This document shows, piece by piece, positions 34,758 through 43,075 of a DNA stretch of 44,135 bases (position 1 is its first letter; each line of letters starts with the position of its first letter). Position numbers and translations under genes: made by a program. The notes beneath the pieces were generated by a model that saw only the letters and a list, made by a program, of their open reading frames with translations, was not told where the DNA came from and did not search any database. The stretch comes from Candidatus Tabaqchalia intestinavium (GTDB lineage: Bacteria > Bacillota > Clostridia > Oscillospirales > CAJFTT01): NCBI GenBank assembly GCA_904420005.1, contig CAJFTT010000032.1, forward strand, positions 1 to 44,135, written 5' to 3'.

Positions 34758-35588
34758 ATGGAAGCGATCTATGCGATCATTTCGGTCGGCGCCATCGGGC
34801 TGCTGTTTGGCGTGATCCTGACGCTGGCCTCGCATTTTCTCGAGGTGAGGCGCGACGAACGCGCGCAGAAGATCCTCGAAGCTCTGCCGGGCGCCAACTG
34901 CGGCGGCTGCGGGTATTCGGGCTGCGAGGGCTATGCCAACGCCGTCGCGAAAGGCGAAGCGCCCCCCGACCTGTGCGCGCCGGGCGGCAGCGCGGCGGCG
35001 CAGACGGTCGCCGGCATCATGGGCCTGGCCGCGCAGGAGAAGACGCCGCAGTGCGCGGTGGTGCTCTGCCGCGGCACGGCGGACGTCACCGGCAGGAAAT
35101 TCGACTATCGCGGCGTAGCCTCCTGCCGTGCGGCGGCCATGCTGTATGGCGGCCCGGGCAAGTGCGCTTATGGCTGCCTGGGCTTCGGCGACTGCGCGTC
35201 GGCCTGCCAATTTGACGCCGTGCGCGTGATCGACGGCGTGGCGCGCGTGGATCGCACACGCTGCACGGCATGCGGCGCCTGCGTGGCCGCCTGCCCGAAG
35301 CAGATCATCGCGCTGCGTCCCGCGTCGCAGCCGGCGGTCGTGCTTTGCAGCAGCCGCGAACGCGGCGCAGACACGCGCAAAGCCTGCGCGGGCGGCTGCA
35401 TCGCCTGCCGGCGGTGCGTCAAGGAATGCCCCGCCCAGGCCATCGAAATCCGGGAGAATCACGCTGTGATTGATCCGGCAAAATGCACCGGCTGCGGGAA
35501 GTGTGCGGCGGTGTGCCCCACAGGCGTTATCCGCTTCTCGCCGCCCGGCCGGCAGGCTGCGGGAGCGCAGCCGGATTCGCGGGCTTGA
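34758..35588 (+). CDS. rnfB: Rnf electron transport complex subunit B, polyferredoxin
   Basis: RnfB accepts electrons from reduced ferredoxin. The 276-residue protein has an N-terminal membrane anchor (about residues 4-26), then ANCGGCGYSGCEGYANAV plus a further Cys (first cluster), KCAYGCLGFGDCASAC, CTACGACVAACP, CIACRRCVKECP and CTGCGKCAAVCP. It therefore has the multi-cluster clostridial layout. The ATG at 34758 follows GAGGACGCA. It is the last Rnf gene; a 116-base gap separates it from the next gene. Confidence 0.95.
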   Translation: MEAIYAIISVGAIGLLFGVILTLASHFLEVRRDERAQKILEALPGANCGGCGYSGCEGYANAVAKGEAPPDLCAPGGSAAAQTVAGIMGLAAQEKTPQCAVVLCRGTADVTGRKFDYRGVASCRAAAMLYGGPGKCAYGCLGFGDCASACQFDAVRVIDGVARVDRTRCTACGACVAACPKQIIALRPASQPAVVLCSSRERGADTRKACAGGCIACRRCVKECPAQAIEIRENHAVIDPAKCTGCGKCAAVCPTGVIRFSPPGRQAAGAQPDSRA

Positions 35589-35704
35589 CGGCAATGCGAT
35601 CCGCGAGGGAAATTCGGGAGAACAGAAACAAGCCACAACCTGCGGGGGACGCGTGAGAGGCGGTGCCCCGCGCGGAAAGGAAGAAAAAAGGAGGCGGCAA
35701 GTCG

Positions 35705-36712
35705 ATGCAGGAGCGCAAGCAATATGAACCCGGCGGCGCACAGCCAGAGGAAGAGGCGCGGGCCGCGCAGCCGGATCTCGCGGCGCCCGCCGGGCAGGAG
35801 GCCGCGGCAGGGGATCCGCAGCGCTCGGCGGCAGCCGGCGCGCGGCAGAAGGATGTGCAGACCGCCGCGCAAGAGGAGGAGCTGCGCGGGGCGACGCCGG
35901 CGGAAGCGCCCGACGGGAAGCCGAGCGAAGGGGAGCCGGCCGAAGCGATGCATGAGGAAACCGCCGGCGCGCCCAAGCGCCGGAAAAAGCCGATTATCAC
36001 CTTCGGCAGGATCATGGTGCTCGTCTGTCTCTGCCTTGTCGCGGCGGGCGTGACCTGGCTGTACTATTATCTGTCCCATGGCGACCCCGTCGCCAAGACG
36101 TCCATCACGCTTTGGATTTCCCAGAATCCCATCGCGGCGGGCGGTTGCTACAGCGATACGACGGCTCCCGGCTCGCAGGAGGCGATCGAGCGCGCGATCG
36201 AGCGGGAGTATAATGTGTTGCTTTCCGTGCGTCTGGAGGACGGGACGGTCGTGACGGATTATACGCCGTCGCGTCCGCTGTCCGAGGTGCTCGCGCAGAT
36301 CTCTGCCCGCACCGGCGTCGTACTGCAGCTGGAAGGGGACGCCGCGCTGGCGGAGGCGGTCTATGCGCAGCTGCAGGACTATGAGGGGAACCGCGCCGTG
36401 CAGTCGGAGAACGTCGAGGCGCTCGCTTGGTTCTGCGAGAATGCGGCGCACATCACGCGCGGCCAGGTCGCAGGCCGTGCGCCGGAGGGCGCGTCCGGCT
36501 GGGAGAGCTTCCTGCACCGTAATCTGCTGCTCAATTACAGAAGCCGTCCGCACTATATCGCGTATGATTATGACGCGCTGCCGAATTTCTTCCTTTCGCT
36601 GCGGCGGGAGGAGCTTTGGGTCCTTGCCCAGGGCGTGGAGAATATGGACGAAATGCGCGACGCGGCGCAATACGCGGACAATATGGTGCTGGAAGGATTT
36701 GAGACGCCATGA
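35705..36712 (+). CDS. Single-pass membrane protein with long acidic N-terminal region, unknown
   Basis: A 335-residue protein with no family recognised. Residues 1-90 are low-complexity, rich in Ala, Glu, Gln, Pro and Gly; a basic patch (KRRKKP) precedes one membrane helix (about 103-123). The external part (about 125-335) looks folded, with YDYDALPNFFLSLRREELW near the end. It ends overlapping a possible alternative start of coaW, so the two are probably co-transcribed, and the upstream neighbour is the Rnf operon. The ATG at 35705 has GGAGG 11 bases upstream. Confidence 0.8.
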   Translation: MQERKQYEPGGAQPEEEARAAQPDLAAPAGQEAAAGDPQRSAAAGARQKDVQTAAQEEELRGATPAEAPDGKPSEGEPAEAMHEETAGAPKRRKKPIITFGRIMVLVCLCLVAAGVTWLYYYLSHGDPVAKTSITLWISQNPIAAGGCYSDTTAPGSQEAIERAIEREYNVLLSVRLEDGTVVTDYTPSRPLSEVLAQISARTGVVLQLEGDAALAEAVYAQLQDYEGNRAVQSENVEALAWFCENAAHITRGQVAGRAPEGASGWESFLHRNLLLNYRSRPHYIAYDYDALPNFFLSLRREELWVLAQGVENMDEMRDAAQYADNMVLEGFETP

Positions 36713-36738
36713 CGGCGCGAAAGGAAGGAGGCGGGGAG

Positions 36739-37581
36739 ATGCTCCTTGTTATGGATGTCGGCGGTTCGACGACCAAGGTGGTCGGCTGCACGCCGCAGGG
36801 GAAAATCATCGACACGCTGCAGATGGAGACGGCCGCGCCGGTCGAGACGATGCGGGCCGCGCTTGCGGCGTTCCTGCGCCGGACGGGCAAACGGCGGGAG
36901 GAGATCGAGGAAGTTGTGCTCACCGGCGTGGGCGCGTCGTTTCTCGACGGCGCGCTCGAAGGGCTGCCCACGAGCCGCGTGGAGGAGCTGACCGCGATCG
37001 GGCGCGGCGGGCTGGTTGTCTCGGGCCTCCGGGAGGCGCTTGTGGTGAGCATGGGCACGGGGACGGCGTTTGTGCACGCTTCTCCGGGGAAGGCGGTGCA
37101 TCTCGGCGGCAGCGGCCTCGGCGGCGGGACGCTGCGGGGCCTGGCTTCCCGCCTGCTGGGGGAGGACGACGCGCGGCAGGTGCTGGCGCTCGCGCAGGCG
37201 GGGGATCTGCGCCGGGTGGATCTGCAGATGCGCGACATCTGCCGCGAAGCGGCCCCGACGCTGCCGCCTGACCTGACGGCCTCGAATTTCGGCAAGCTTG
37301 CCGCCGGCGCGACAGACGCCGACGTGGCGCTGGGGTTGGTGCATATGCTGCTGGAGAATATCGGCGTATTTGCCGTGCTGGCCTGCCGCGGCGCGGGCTT
37401 GACGGATGCGGTATGCACGGGTTCTTTCGCCGGCGCGCCGCAGGCGCAGACGGTTTTCTCGCAGATGCAGGCGCTGTTTGGCGTGCGCTTTCATCTGCCG
37501 GCGGACGCGGCGTTCGCGACGGCGCTCGGCGCGGTGGCGCTGCGCCGGGAAGCGCCGGACGGCGCGCGGCTCTGGCTGTGA
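36739..37581 (+). CDS. coaW: Type II pantothenate kinase
   Basis: PanK phosphorylates pantothenate, the first step of coenzyme A synthesis. The 280-residue protein has the eukaryote-like (fumble/CoaW) fold: MLLVMDVGGSTTKVVGC at the N-terminus (ATP phosphate loop), VVSMGTGTAFVHASPG and HLGGSGLGGGTLRGLASRLLG (substrate and dimer region), and VCTGSFAGAPQAQTVFSQM near the C-terminus. The ATG at 36739 follows GGAGGCGGGGAG. An in-frame ATG at 36709 overlaps the previous stop but would add ten residues before the conserved start. Confidence 0.92.
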   Translation: MLLVMDVGGSTTKVVGCTPQGKIIDTLQMETAAPVETMRAALAAFLRRTGKRREEIEEVVLTGVGASFLDGALEGLPTSRVEELTAIGRGGLVVSGLREALVVSMGTGTAFVHASPGKAVHLGGSGLGGGTLRGLASRLLGEDDARQVLALAQAGDLRRVDLQMRDICREAAPTLPPDLTASNFGKLAAGATDADVALGLVHMLLENIGVFAVLACRGAGLTDAVCTGSFAGAPQAQTVFSQMQALFGVRFHLPADAAFATALGAVALRREAPDGARLWL

Positions 37582-37765
37582 GCGCAGCCGGCAGACGCAC
37601 CGGGCGGTGGCTTTGCTGCGCGGCCATCCTGCCCGGCGATCGGGCAGCTGCGACAGGCGGGCTGTCGCCGGGGCCGCACAGCTTCGGGTTCAATCGGGCG
37701 GCATCGCGCGGGCGCGCCGCGTCCCGCGGATGAGATAAATTTCCATATCAAGAGGAGGCGTTTTC

Positions 37766-38740
37766 ATGTACAAAGCAGACGACAAACGGTACGACGGCAT
37801 GCAATATCGCCGCTGCGGGCGCAGCGGGCTGCATCTGCCGCTCATCTCGCTGGGCATCTGGCAGAATTTCGGTTCAGTGGGGAAATTTGAGGATCAGCGC
37901 GCCATGCTGCTGCGCGCGTTTGACCTGGGGATCACCCACATTGATATGGCCAACAATTACGGCCCGCCCCCGGGCAGCGCGGAGGAGAATTTCGGCCGGG
38001 TCTATCAGCGCGATCTCAAGCCTTACCGCGACGAGCTGATCCTGTCGACCAAGGCGGGTTTTGACATGTGGCCCGGACCCTACGGCAACTGGGGCTCGCG
38101 CAAATATCTGCTGGCCAGCCTCGACCAGAGCCTCAAACGCACAGGATTGGAATATTTCGATATTTTCTATCATCATCGCCCCGACGGCGGCACGCCGATC
38201 GAGGAGACGGTTTCCGCGCTGGAGACGGCGGTCAGGAGCGGCAAGGCGCTCTATGTCGGCATCTCCAATTATGGGGAAAAGGAGGCCCGTGTCGCCATCG
38301 ACGAGCTGGCGCGCCGCGGCATCCATTGCCTCATCCATCAGCCGTCCTATTCCATCCTCAACCGCTGGATCGAGGATGGCCTGCAGGATCTGCTCGCGGA
38401 GAAGGGCGTGGGCAGCATCGCCTATTGCCCGTTGTCCGGCGGCCTGCTGACGGCCAAATATATCGACGGCGTGCCGGAAGGGTCGCGCCGCGCGCGCGAC
38501 GGCTGGGGCGTGTCGGAGGAGGAGTGCGAGAAGCTGCGCGCGCTCAACGCTCTCGCGCAAAACCGGGGCCAGACGCTGGCGCAGATGGCGCTGGCGTGGG
38601 TGCTGCGGGAAGGCCGCGTTACGTCGGCGCTCATCGGCGCGTCTCGCGTCGAGCAGATCGACGAGAATGTCAAAGCCATCGAGAAACTGGATTTCACCGC
38701 TGACGAGCTGGCGGAGATCGACCGCATCAGCGGGAAGTAA
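37766..38740 (+). CDS. Aldo/keto reductase, YghZ / L-glyceraldehyde-3-phosphate reductase type
   Basis: A 324-residue NADPH-dependent reductase. It matches the E. coli YghZ group closely: MQYRRCGRSGLHLPLISLG, the ANNYGPPPGSAEENFGR block with the catalytic Tyr, LILSTKAGFDMWPGPYG with the Lys, DIFYHHRPDG with the His, and LIGASRVEQIDENV for cofactor binding. YghZ relatives reduce L-glyceraldehyde-3-phosphate and methylglyoxal-like aldehydes (family knowledge). The ATG follows AGAGGAGGCGTTTTC. It ends the plus-strand run; a strong terminator follows 21 bases on. Confidence 0.92.
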   Translation: MYKADDKRYDGMQYRRCGRSGLHLPLISLGIWQNFGSVGKFEDQRAMLLRAFDLGITHIDMANNYGPPPGSAEENFGRVYQRDLKPYRDELILSTKAGFDMWPGPYGNWGSRKYLLASLDQSLKRTGLEYFDIFYHHRPDGGTPIEETVSALETAVRSGKALYVGISNYGEKEARVAIDELARRGIHCLIHQPSYSILNRWIEDGLQDLLAEKGVGSIAYCPLSGGLLTAKYIDGVPEGSRRARDGWGVSEEECEKLRALNALAQNRGQTLAQMALAWVLREGRVTSALIGASRVEQIDENVKAIEKLDFTADELAEIDRISGK

Positions 38741-38761
38741 AAACTTACTTCCGGCGCTTCG

Positions 38762-38792
38762 CGCGCCGCACACACCTGTGTGCGGCGCGTTT
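38762..38792 (+). terminator. Terminator of the rnf/coaW/aldo-keto reductase run
   Basis: CGCGCCGCACACA (38762-38774) pairs perfectly with TGTGTGCGGCGCG (38777-38789), two-base loop, followed by TTTCTCTCTACTTTT. Confidence 0.9.
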
Positions 38793-38866
38793 CTCTCTAC
38801 TTTTAATAGGCAAACACCTGCGGGATACGAGTTGCCCTGTATAAGTTTTTGCCATTCTTATTTCAC

Positions 38867-39070
38867 CCTCAGTGGGCGACAGGACAACGCATCCGACAGC
38901 TGGAAAGGAACGCGGGCGGCGCGGCCTGCGCCGGAGCGGCGGCTGCCTGCCGCCCTGCCGGTGTCCCTTCCTTCTCGCCACCGGGGCCGCGGCGCTTTTC
39001 GGGGAAAAACGGGCGGCCGGCAAAGCCGACGAGGCAGCCGGGGCGGCGCTCGCGGGGCAGGAAAAACGCT
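38867..39070 (+). repeat. Dispersed intergenic repeat, copy D
   Basis: It starts with TTCACCCTCAGTGGGCGACA, continues with AGCTGGAAAGGAACGCGG, and ends with the CGCGGCGCTTTTC...GAAAAACGGGCGG block followed by AAAGCCGACGAG that it shares with copy A. Confidence 0.65.
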
Positions 39071-39276
39071 CATGCCATAGACCGTGGGCGCGATCTGCGC
39101 GGCTGGCGCCTGTGGACCCGGGAAGATGCGACCGGTCATTTATTCAGCATCGAAAAACCGCATTTTCCTCCATCTGCCGAGGATATACGAAACCCGGGTT
39201 TTCCAGCGATGAAAAATCATGATAGAAACAAGAAAAAGCGGGGGAATACAACCCCGAATTTGTTTGGAGGCTTGTC

Positions 39277-40056
39277 ATGCGCGCATTCGACACCCGGCTG
39301 AAAACACAACGCTATACCGTTGCATCGCGAAAAATCACCGGCAGCGTGCGGTTGGTTTTGCTCACGGATCTGCATTCCTGCTTCTACGGCGACGGACAGA
39401 AGGAGCTGATCGAGGCGGTCGACCGGCAATCGCCGGCGCTGGTGCTGCTGGGCGGCGACATCTGCGACGACAAACGCCCCCGCGACAATACAGAGCGTTT
39501 CCTCCGGGGAATCGCGCACCGCTATCCCTGCTATTACGTCACGGGCAACCACGAATACCGCCGGCCGGATGTTGACGCCATCTTGGATATGTTTGCTTCG
39601 TATGGGGTTGTTACGCTTGACGGCGCCTGCGATACGCTGTGCCTGTCGGGGACGCATCTCAATCTCTGCGGGATCTCCGACCCCACTGCGGTCCGCGCTG
39701 TTCCCGGCGCGCCGGGGATGCAGCGGCAGTTGGCGGCGCTGCGTCCTGTGATGGAAAACGGATATTTCACCCTTCTTCTCGCGCATCGGCCTGAACGGAT
39801 TCGGGCATATGCGCAGTGCGGGTTTGACCTTGTTCTGTCCGGCCACGCCCACGGCGGGCAATGGCGCTGGCCCGGCGTCATCAACGGGCTTTATGCGCCA
39901 AATCAGGGGTTGTTTCCCCGTTATGCCGGCGGCCTGTATACGGTCGGCGGCACCACGATGATCGTCAGCCGCGGGCTGGCGAGGGAAACCACGCGTGTGC
40001 CGCGGATTTTCAACCCGCCGGAGCTTGTGGTGGTGGAGCTGACGGGGGCGGATTGA
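39277..40056 (+). CDS. Calcineurin-like metallophosphoesterase
   Basis: A 259-residue phosphoesterase with all five metal-binding motifs: LTDLHSCF (Asp31, His33), LLGGDICDD, TGNHEYR, LLLAHRPER and LSGHAHGGQWR. It resembles the YkuE/YaeI group of membrane-associated phosphodiesterases, but has no N-terminal membrane helix, so it is probably cytoplasmic or loosely associated. The substrate is unknown (in relatives, lipid or nucleotide phosphates). The ATG follows TTTGGAGGCTTGTC. A 20-bp hairpin terminator follows. Confidence 0.88.
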   Translation: MRAFDTRLKTQRYTVASRKITGSVRLVLLTDLHSCFYGDGQKELIEAVDRQSPALVLLGGDICDDKRPRDNTERFLRGIAHRYPCYYVTGNHEYRRPDVDAILDMFASYGVVTLDGACDTLCLSGTHLNLCGISDPTAVRAVPGAPGMQRQLAALRPVMENGYFTLLLAHRPERIRAYAQCGFDLVLSGHAHGGQWRWPGVINGLYAPNQGLFPRYAGGLYTVGGTTMIVSRGLARETTRVPRIFNPPELVVVELTGAD

Positions 40057-40220
40057 TCCGGCGTGGCCGGCCGCCGCGGGTTTCGGCTTCGGGCTCGACT
40101 TGCAGATGGAAATGGGGGCGGTTAGGGCGCAGGGAGCCGGCCGCGCGGACGGCGCTGCTGCGCGGCGGGGAACGCAGACGAGCGCCGTGGCGCGTCTCTC
40201 GCCGGACTGGTTGAATCTAA

Positions 40221-40267
40221 AAACCCCGAGGAATCGTTTCTTATGGCGAAACGATTCCTCGGGGTTT
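40221..40267. terminator. 20-bp perfect hairpin, bidirectional terminator
   Basis: AAACCCCGAGGAATCGTTTC (40221-40240) is exactly complementary to 40248-40267 across a 7-base loop. GTTTTG follows on the plus strand, and TTTAGATTC on the minus strand. It lies between convergent genes. Confidence 0.88.
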
Positions 40268-40287
40268 GTTTTGTGCTTGCATCCGCC

Positions 40288-40450
40288 CTTGAGGCCCCGG
40301 GGCAACGCGCCTGACGGCCAAAACGGACATGGGCGGCGCTGCCGGACGCGGCGAGCGTCAAACCCCCGCCCTGCCTACGGCCATTTCTTCCCGCCGCCGG
40401 GCGCCTGTTTCCCTGCGAGAAACTGTCATCGAGAAAAACCTGCCCGAGGG
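40288..40450 (+). repeat. Dispersed intergenic repeat, copy E (weak)
   Basis: CTTGAGGCCCCGGGGCAACG followed by CGCC, ACGGACATGGGCGGCGCT and a later CCCTGCCTACGGCC resemble copy C in order. Similarity is low in the second half. Confidence 0.4.
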
Positions 40451-40475
40451 GCGCGAAACGGCAGCACGAAAGGCG

Positions 40476-42116
40476 TTATTCCTCGCGCACGGGGATGCCG
40501 GCCTCCCGGGCGCGGCGCAGCGCCTCCTCCAGCGGATCCGCGCCTGCCGGGGCAGGCTGCGCCGCGCCGGCGGAGGCGTCTTCCAGCCGCACGGCATAGC
40601 GCTGGCCCAGCACTTCCGCAATGGCCTCCTCCAGCGGCCGCTTGACGTCCGAAGCGCCCGCGCGGATGCGATCGGCCAGGAAAGCATTGACCTCGGCCAG
40701 CACGATGGAATCCCCCTGCAGGGAGGCCTTCGCCGTTTGCAGGAACCCGGCCACCGCCGGGTTCTTGGCCCGCAATGCGGCGAGGATCTCCGGCCATTCC
40801 CGCACGGGCCGCGCGGCGGGGGACGCCGCCTGACGCGACGCCTCTTTGACCGCGCGCGGGGAAGCGGAAGCCGGCTGCGCGGCCGGGGCAGGCGGCACAG
40901 CGGGAGCGCGGGAAGCGGATGAAAGAGTCGGCGCGCCGTCCGTCGGCTGCGGCGCGGGCGCGGGGGTGAAGCCGGCGGCGACTGCTTTCTCCAGCGCGGC
41001 GACGCGGGAGAGCAGCGCCGCGCTGCTCTCGTCGAGCGCCGGCTCGCACAGCCGCACCATGCACAGCTCCAGATCGATCAGCCGGTCGGAGGAGAAGCGC
41101 ATACGCTCGCTGGTCAGCTGCAGCCGCTCCAGCACGGCGATGACGGCCGGCAACGTATAGGCCTGCGCGATTTGCTGCATGGCTTCGATGGTTTTGGCTT
41201 CGGCTTTCAGCTCCGAAGCGGCGTTTTTGGAGATTTTCAGCAGCATGAGATCGCGGTAGTGCGCGATCAGCTCGCTGGTCAGCTGATCCATGTCGCAGCT
41301 TTGCGCGTACAGCTCGTCCACCAGCGCGACGGCCTGCTGCGTCTCGTGCGCGAGAATATGCCGGGAGAGCGCGAGCAGGTATTCTTTTGAAGCAAGGCCC
41401 GCGACCCCCGCCGCAACCTCAGCCGTGATCTCGCCCTGCGTGGCGGCGCATTGGTCGAGCAGGGAGAGCGCGTCGCGCATGCCACCGTCGGAGACGCGGG
41501 CGATCAGCTCGGCGGCCTCCTGCGTCAGGGGAATGGCCTCCTCGCGCGCGATATATTGCACGCGGTCGCGGATGGCTTCCATGGGGATGCGGTGAAAATC
41601 AAACCGCTGGCAGCGCGAAAGAATGGTGGCCGGCAGTTTGTTGACCTCCGTCGTCGCGAGGACGAAAATGACGTGCGCCGGCGGCTCCTCAAGCGTTTTG
41701 AGCAGGGCGTTGAAGGCCTGGGTGGTGAGCATATGCACTTCGTCGATGATATATACGCGGTATTTCAGCTCGGCGGGCGTGAAGTTCGTCTCCTCCCGCA
41801 GGTCACGGATACTGTCGACGCCGTTGTTGCTCGCAGCGTCGATTTCCGTGATGTCCAGCGACGCGCCGTCCTCGATGCGGCGGCAGGACGCGCACTCGCC
41901 GCAGGGGTCGCCGTGCTGCGGATTCTCACAGTTGACCGCTTTGGCGAGGATCCGCGCGCAGGTCGTTTTCCCCGTGCCGCGCGAGCCGGTGAAAAGATAT
42001 GCATGCGCCACCCGGCCGTTCATGATCTCGTTGCGCAGCGTCTGCGTGACGTGCGGCAGCCCGACCACGTCCTCAAACACGCGGGGCCTCCATTTGCGGT
42101 ATAGCGCCTGATACAC
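40476..42116 (-). CDS. dnaX: DNA polymerase III subunit gamma/tau
   Basis: DnaX is the clamp-loader ATPase of the replisome. The 546-residue protein has YRPxxF-like YRKWRPRVFEDVVG at the start, Walker A FTGSRGTGKTTCARILA near residue 45, zinc-binding cysteines in CGECASCRRI, Walker B YIIDEVHMLT and sensor FVLATTEVNKLPATILSRCQRFDF. Domain III follows; an Ala/Pro-rich linker (about 375-430) leads to a tau-like C-terminal domain. It starts with GTG at 42116, after GAAAAAGGAGGGACGCCC; an upstream frame extension overlaps the SRP RNA side and is rejected. The usual downstream ybaB and recR are absent here. Confidence 0.95.
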   Translation of the reverse strand: MYQALYRKWRPRVFEDVVGLPHVTQTLRNEIMNGRVAHAYLFTGSRGTGKTTCARILAKAVNCENPQHGDPCGECASCRRIEDGASLDITEIDAASNNGVDSIRDLREETNFTPAELKYRVYIIDEVHMLTTQAFNALLKTLEEPPAHVIFVLATTEVNKLPATILSRCQRFDFHRIPMEAIRDRVQYIAREEAIPLTQEAAELIARVSDGGMRDALSLLDQCAATQGEITAEVAAGVAGLASKEYLLALSRHILAHETQQAVALVDELYAQSCDMDQLTSELIAHYRDLMLLKISKNAASELKAEAKTIEAMQQIAQAYTLPAVIAVLERLQLTSERMRFSSDRLIDLELCMVRLCEPALDESSAALLSRVAALEKAVAAGFTPAPAPQPTDGAPTLSSASRAPAVPPAPAAQPASASPRAVKEASRQAASPAARPVREWPEILAALRAKNPAVAGFLQTAKASLQGDSIVLAEVNAFLADRIRAGASDVKRPLEEAIAEVLGQRYAVRLEDASAGAAQPAPAGADPLEEALRRAREAGIPVREE

Positions 42117-42186
42117 GGGCGTCCCTCCTTTTTCGGGTTTGTGATTTCTGTGCGCAGTGCGCAACAAAAAGAAAAGATGCACCGGC

Positions 42187-42302
42187 TCATGCGGGTGTCA
42201 GGAGAACCTGCGGCGCCCAAGGGGTCGAACTTAATGCTGCTCGGTTCCCCGCCTGACATGATTCGTTCGTCCTTGCCGCACAGGACCTGCGCGCCCGCAT
42301 GA
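42187..42302 (-). ncRNA. ffs: Signal recognition particle RNA (4.5S-like)
   Basis: The minus strand contains the conserved SRP RNA apical hairpin, CAGGCGGGGAACCGAGCAGC (within 42234-42257), with the GGAA-type tetraloop and asymmetric AGCAGCA side read by Ffh. Outer ends TCATGCGGG and CCCGCATGA pair over 9 bp, and GTGCGGC pairs with GCCGCAG inside, giving a rod of about 115 bases without an Alu domain. A T-rich stretch (CTTTTCTTTTTG) follows. It lies 70 bases upstream of dnaX, a classic Firmicutes neighbour. Exact ends are inferred from pairing. Confidence 0.88.
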
Positions 42303-42359
42303 CCCGATACATCTGTTTGGCCGACGCTTGCGGCTTGCCGCCGCGTGGCCATGGATTCT

Positions 42360-42388
42360 ATTATATCCGATTTTCGCGCGTTTGGCAA
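42360..42388 (-). promoter_or_regulatory. Promoter of the SRP RNA gene (and probably dnaX)
   Basis: Minus strand: TTGCCA (42383-42388), 17-base spacer, TATAAT (42360-42365). The start is near 42353, 50 bases ahead of the mature SRP RNA end; the intervening 50 bases can form a nested hairpin (GGCC...GGCC with GGCGGCAAGCC inside). Confidence 0.8.
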
Positions 42389-42494
42389 CTGTTTTTTACC
42401 CTTGTCCGCCCGGTCAGAAAGCACAAAGTCCAATTGGGTATCAACCCTGTGATCTTGAAAAATACGGTTTGAAATATTTGAATGCGGTGGGAAA

Positions 42495-42944
42495 CTATTC
42501 CTCCAAAATGCCGGAATAGGACTTTGCTATTTTTTTAATCACCGATTTTGTTACTTCATCGGATCTCGCGCAAAAAGTAGTGAACTTACGTCCGCCGAAA
42601 GCCACCAGTAATGAAGTCGTGCCGTCTTCGGTATAAGAGCCATAACCAACAGAATTGGAACAGATTCTGTCATATTCCACATTGCCGCTGCCACTAGAGC
42701 CCATACGAATTTGTTCAAGATAGATTTCTTTGTTGTTTTGTTCTGACGCCCCGTTGGTAAAAGAATAAGAGCCGTCCTCTGCTTGTTCCAGAACCCAGTC
42801 AGAGGGCACATAGAACCGTCCAATTTCTTCCACTTGGATTAGTTGCCACCCATGGTACTGAAAAATATGATAGAGCATGACCATGACGATAATACCGGCA
42901 ATTACTATCATGGAAATCAAAACGTTTCTTTTGGATCTTGTCAT
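42495..42944 (-). CDS. Small membrane-anchored protein, unknown
   Basis: A 149-residue protein with a basic N-terminus (MTRSKRN), one membrane helix at about residues 8-28, and an external domain with mixed beta strands (FYVPSDWVLEQAEDGSYSFT, SLLVAFGGRKFTTFCARSDE). The family was not recognised. The ATG follows AAGGGGGCGCTAAAA. Its DNA is far more AT-rich than the genes to the left, and its strand matches the small ORFs further right, so it belongs to the accessory stretch at the window's end. Confidence 0.75.
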   Translation of the reverse strand: MTRSKRNVLISMIVIAGIIVMVMLYHIFQYHGWQLIQVEEIGRFYVPSDWVLEQAEDGSYSFTNGASEQNNKEIYLEQIRMGSSGSGNVEYDRICSNSVGYGSYTEDGTTSLLVAFGGRKFTTFCARSDEVTKSVIKKIAKSYSGILEE

Positions 42945-43052
42945 TTTTAGCGCCCCCTTACAGAATTAGAAAATCCAGCCCCGGAATATGCGAATGAATG
43001 AATTCCCTGAAATCATTGCTTAAAAGCGCTTCCATTCGAATCACTCCTATGG

Positions 43053-43075
43053 ATCTGCAGCCGCCGCATGCGCTT
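43053..43075. repeat. 23-base duplicated motif, first copy
   Basis: ATCTGCAGCCGCCGCATGCG plus CTT. It matches 43740-43762 at 21 of 23 positions, in the same orientation, 687 bases apart. Each copy lies in or at the end of a short minus-strand frame. Confidence 0.7.

Larger units (their letters stand above)
38741..39276. other. Gene-free region between the aldo/keto reductase and metallophosphoesterase genes
   Basis: A 536-base gap with the terminator at 38762-38792 and a divergent dispersed repeat (38867-39070). The part from 39130 to 39276 is less GC-rich and leads to the next gene's ribosome site. No clear promoter was found. Confidence 0.6.
40057..40475. other. Gene-free region between convergent metallophosphoesterase and dnaX genes
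   Basis: It contains the bidirectional terminator (40221-40267) and a weakly preserved copy of the dispersed repeat (about 40288-40450). No gene was recognised. Confidence 0.55.
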
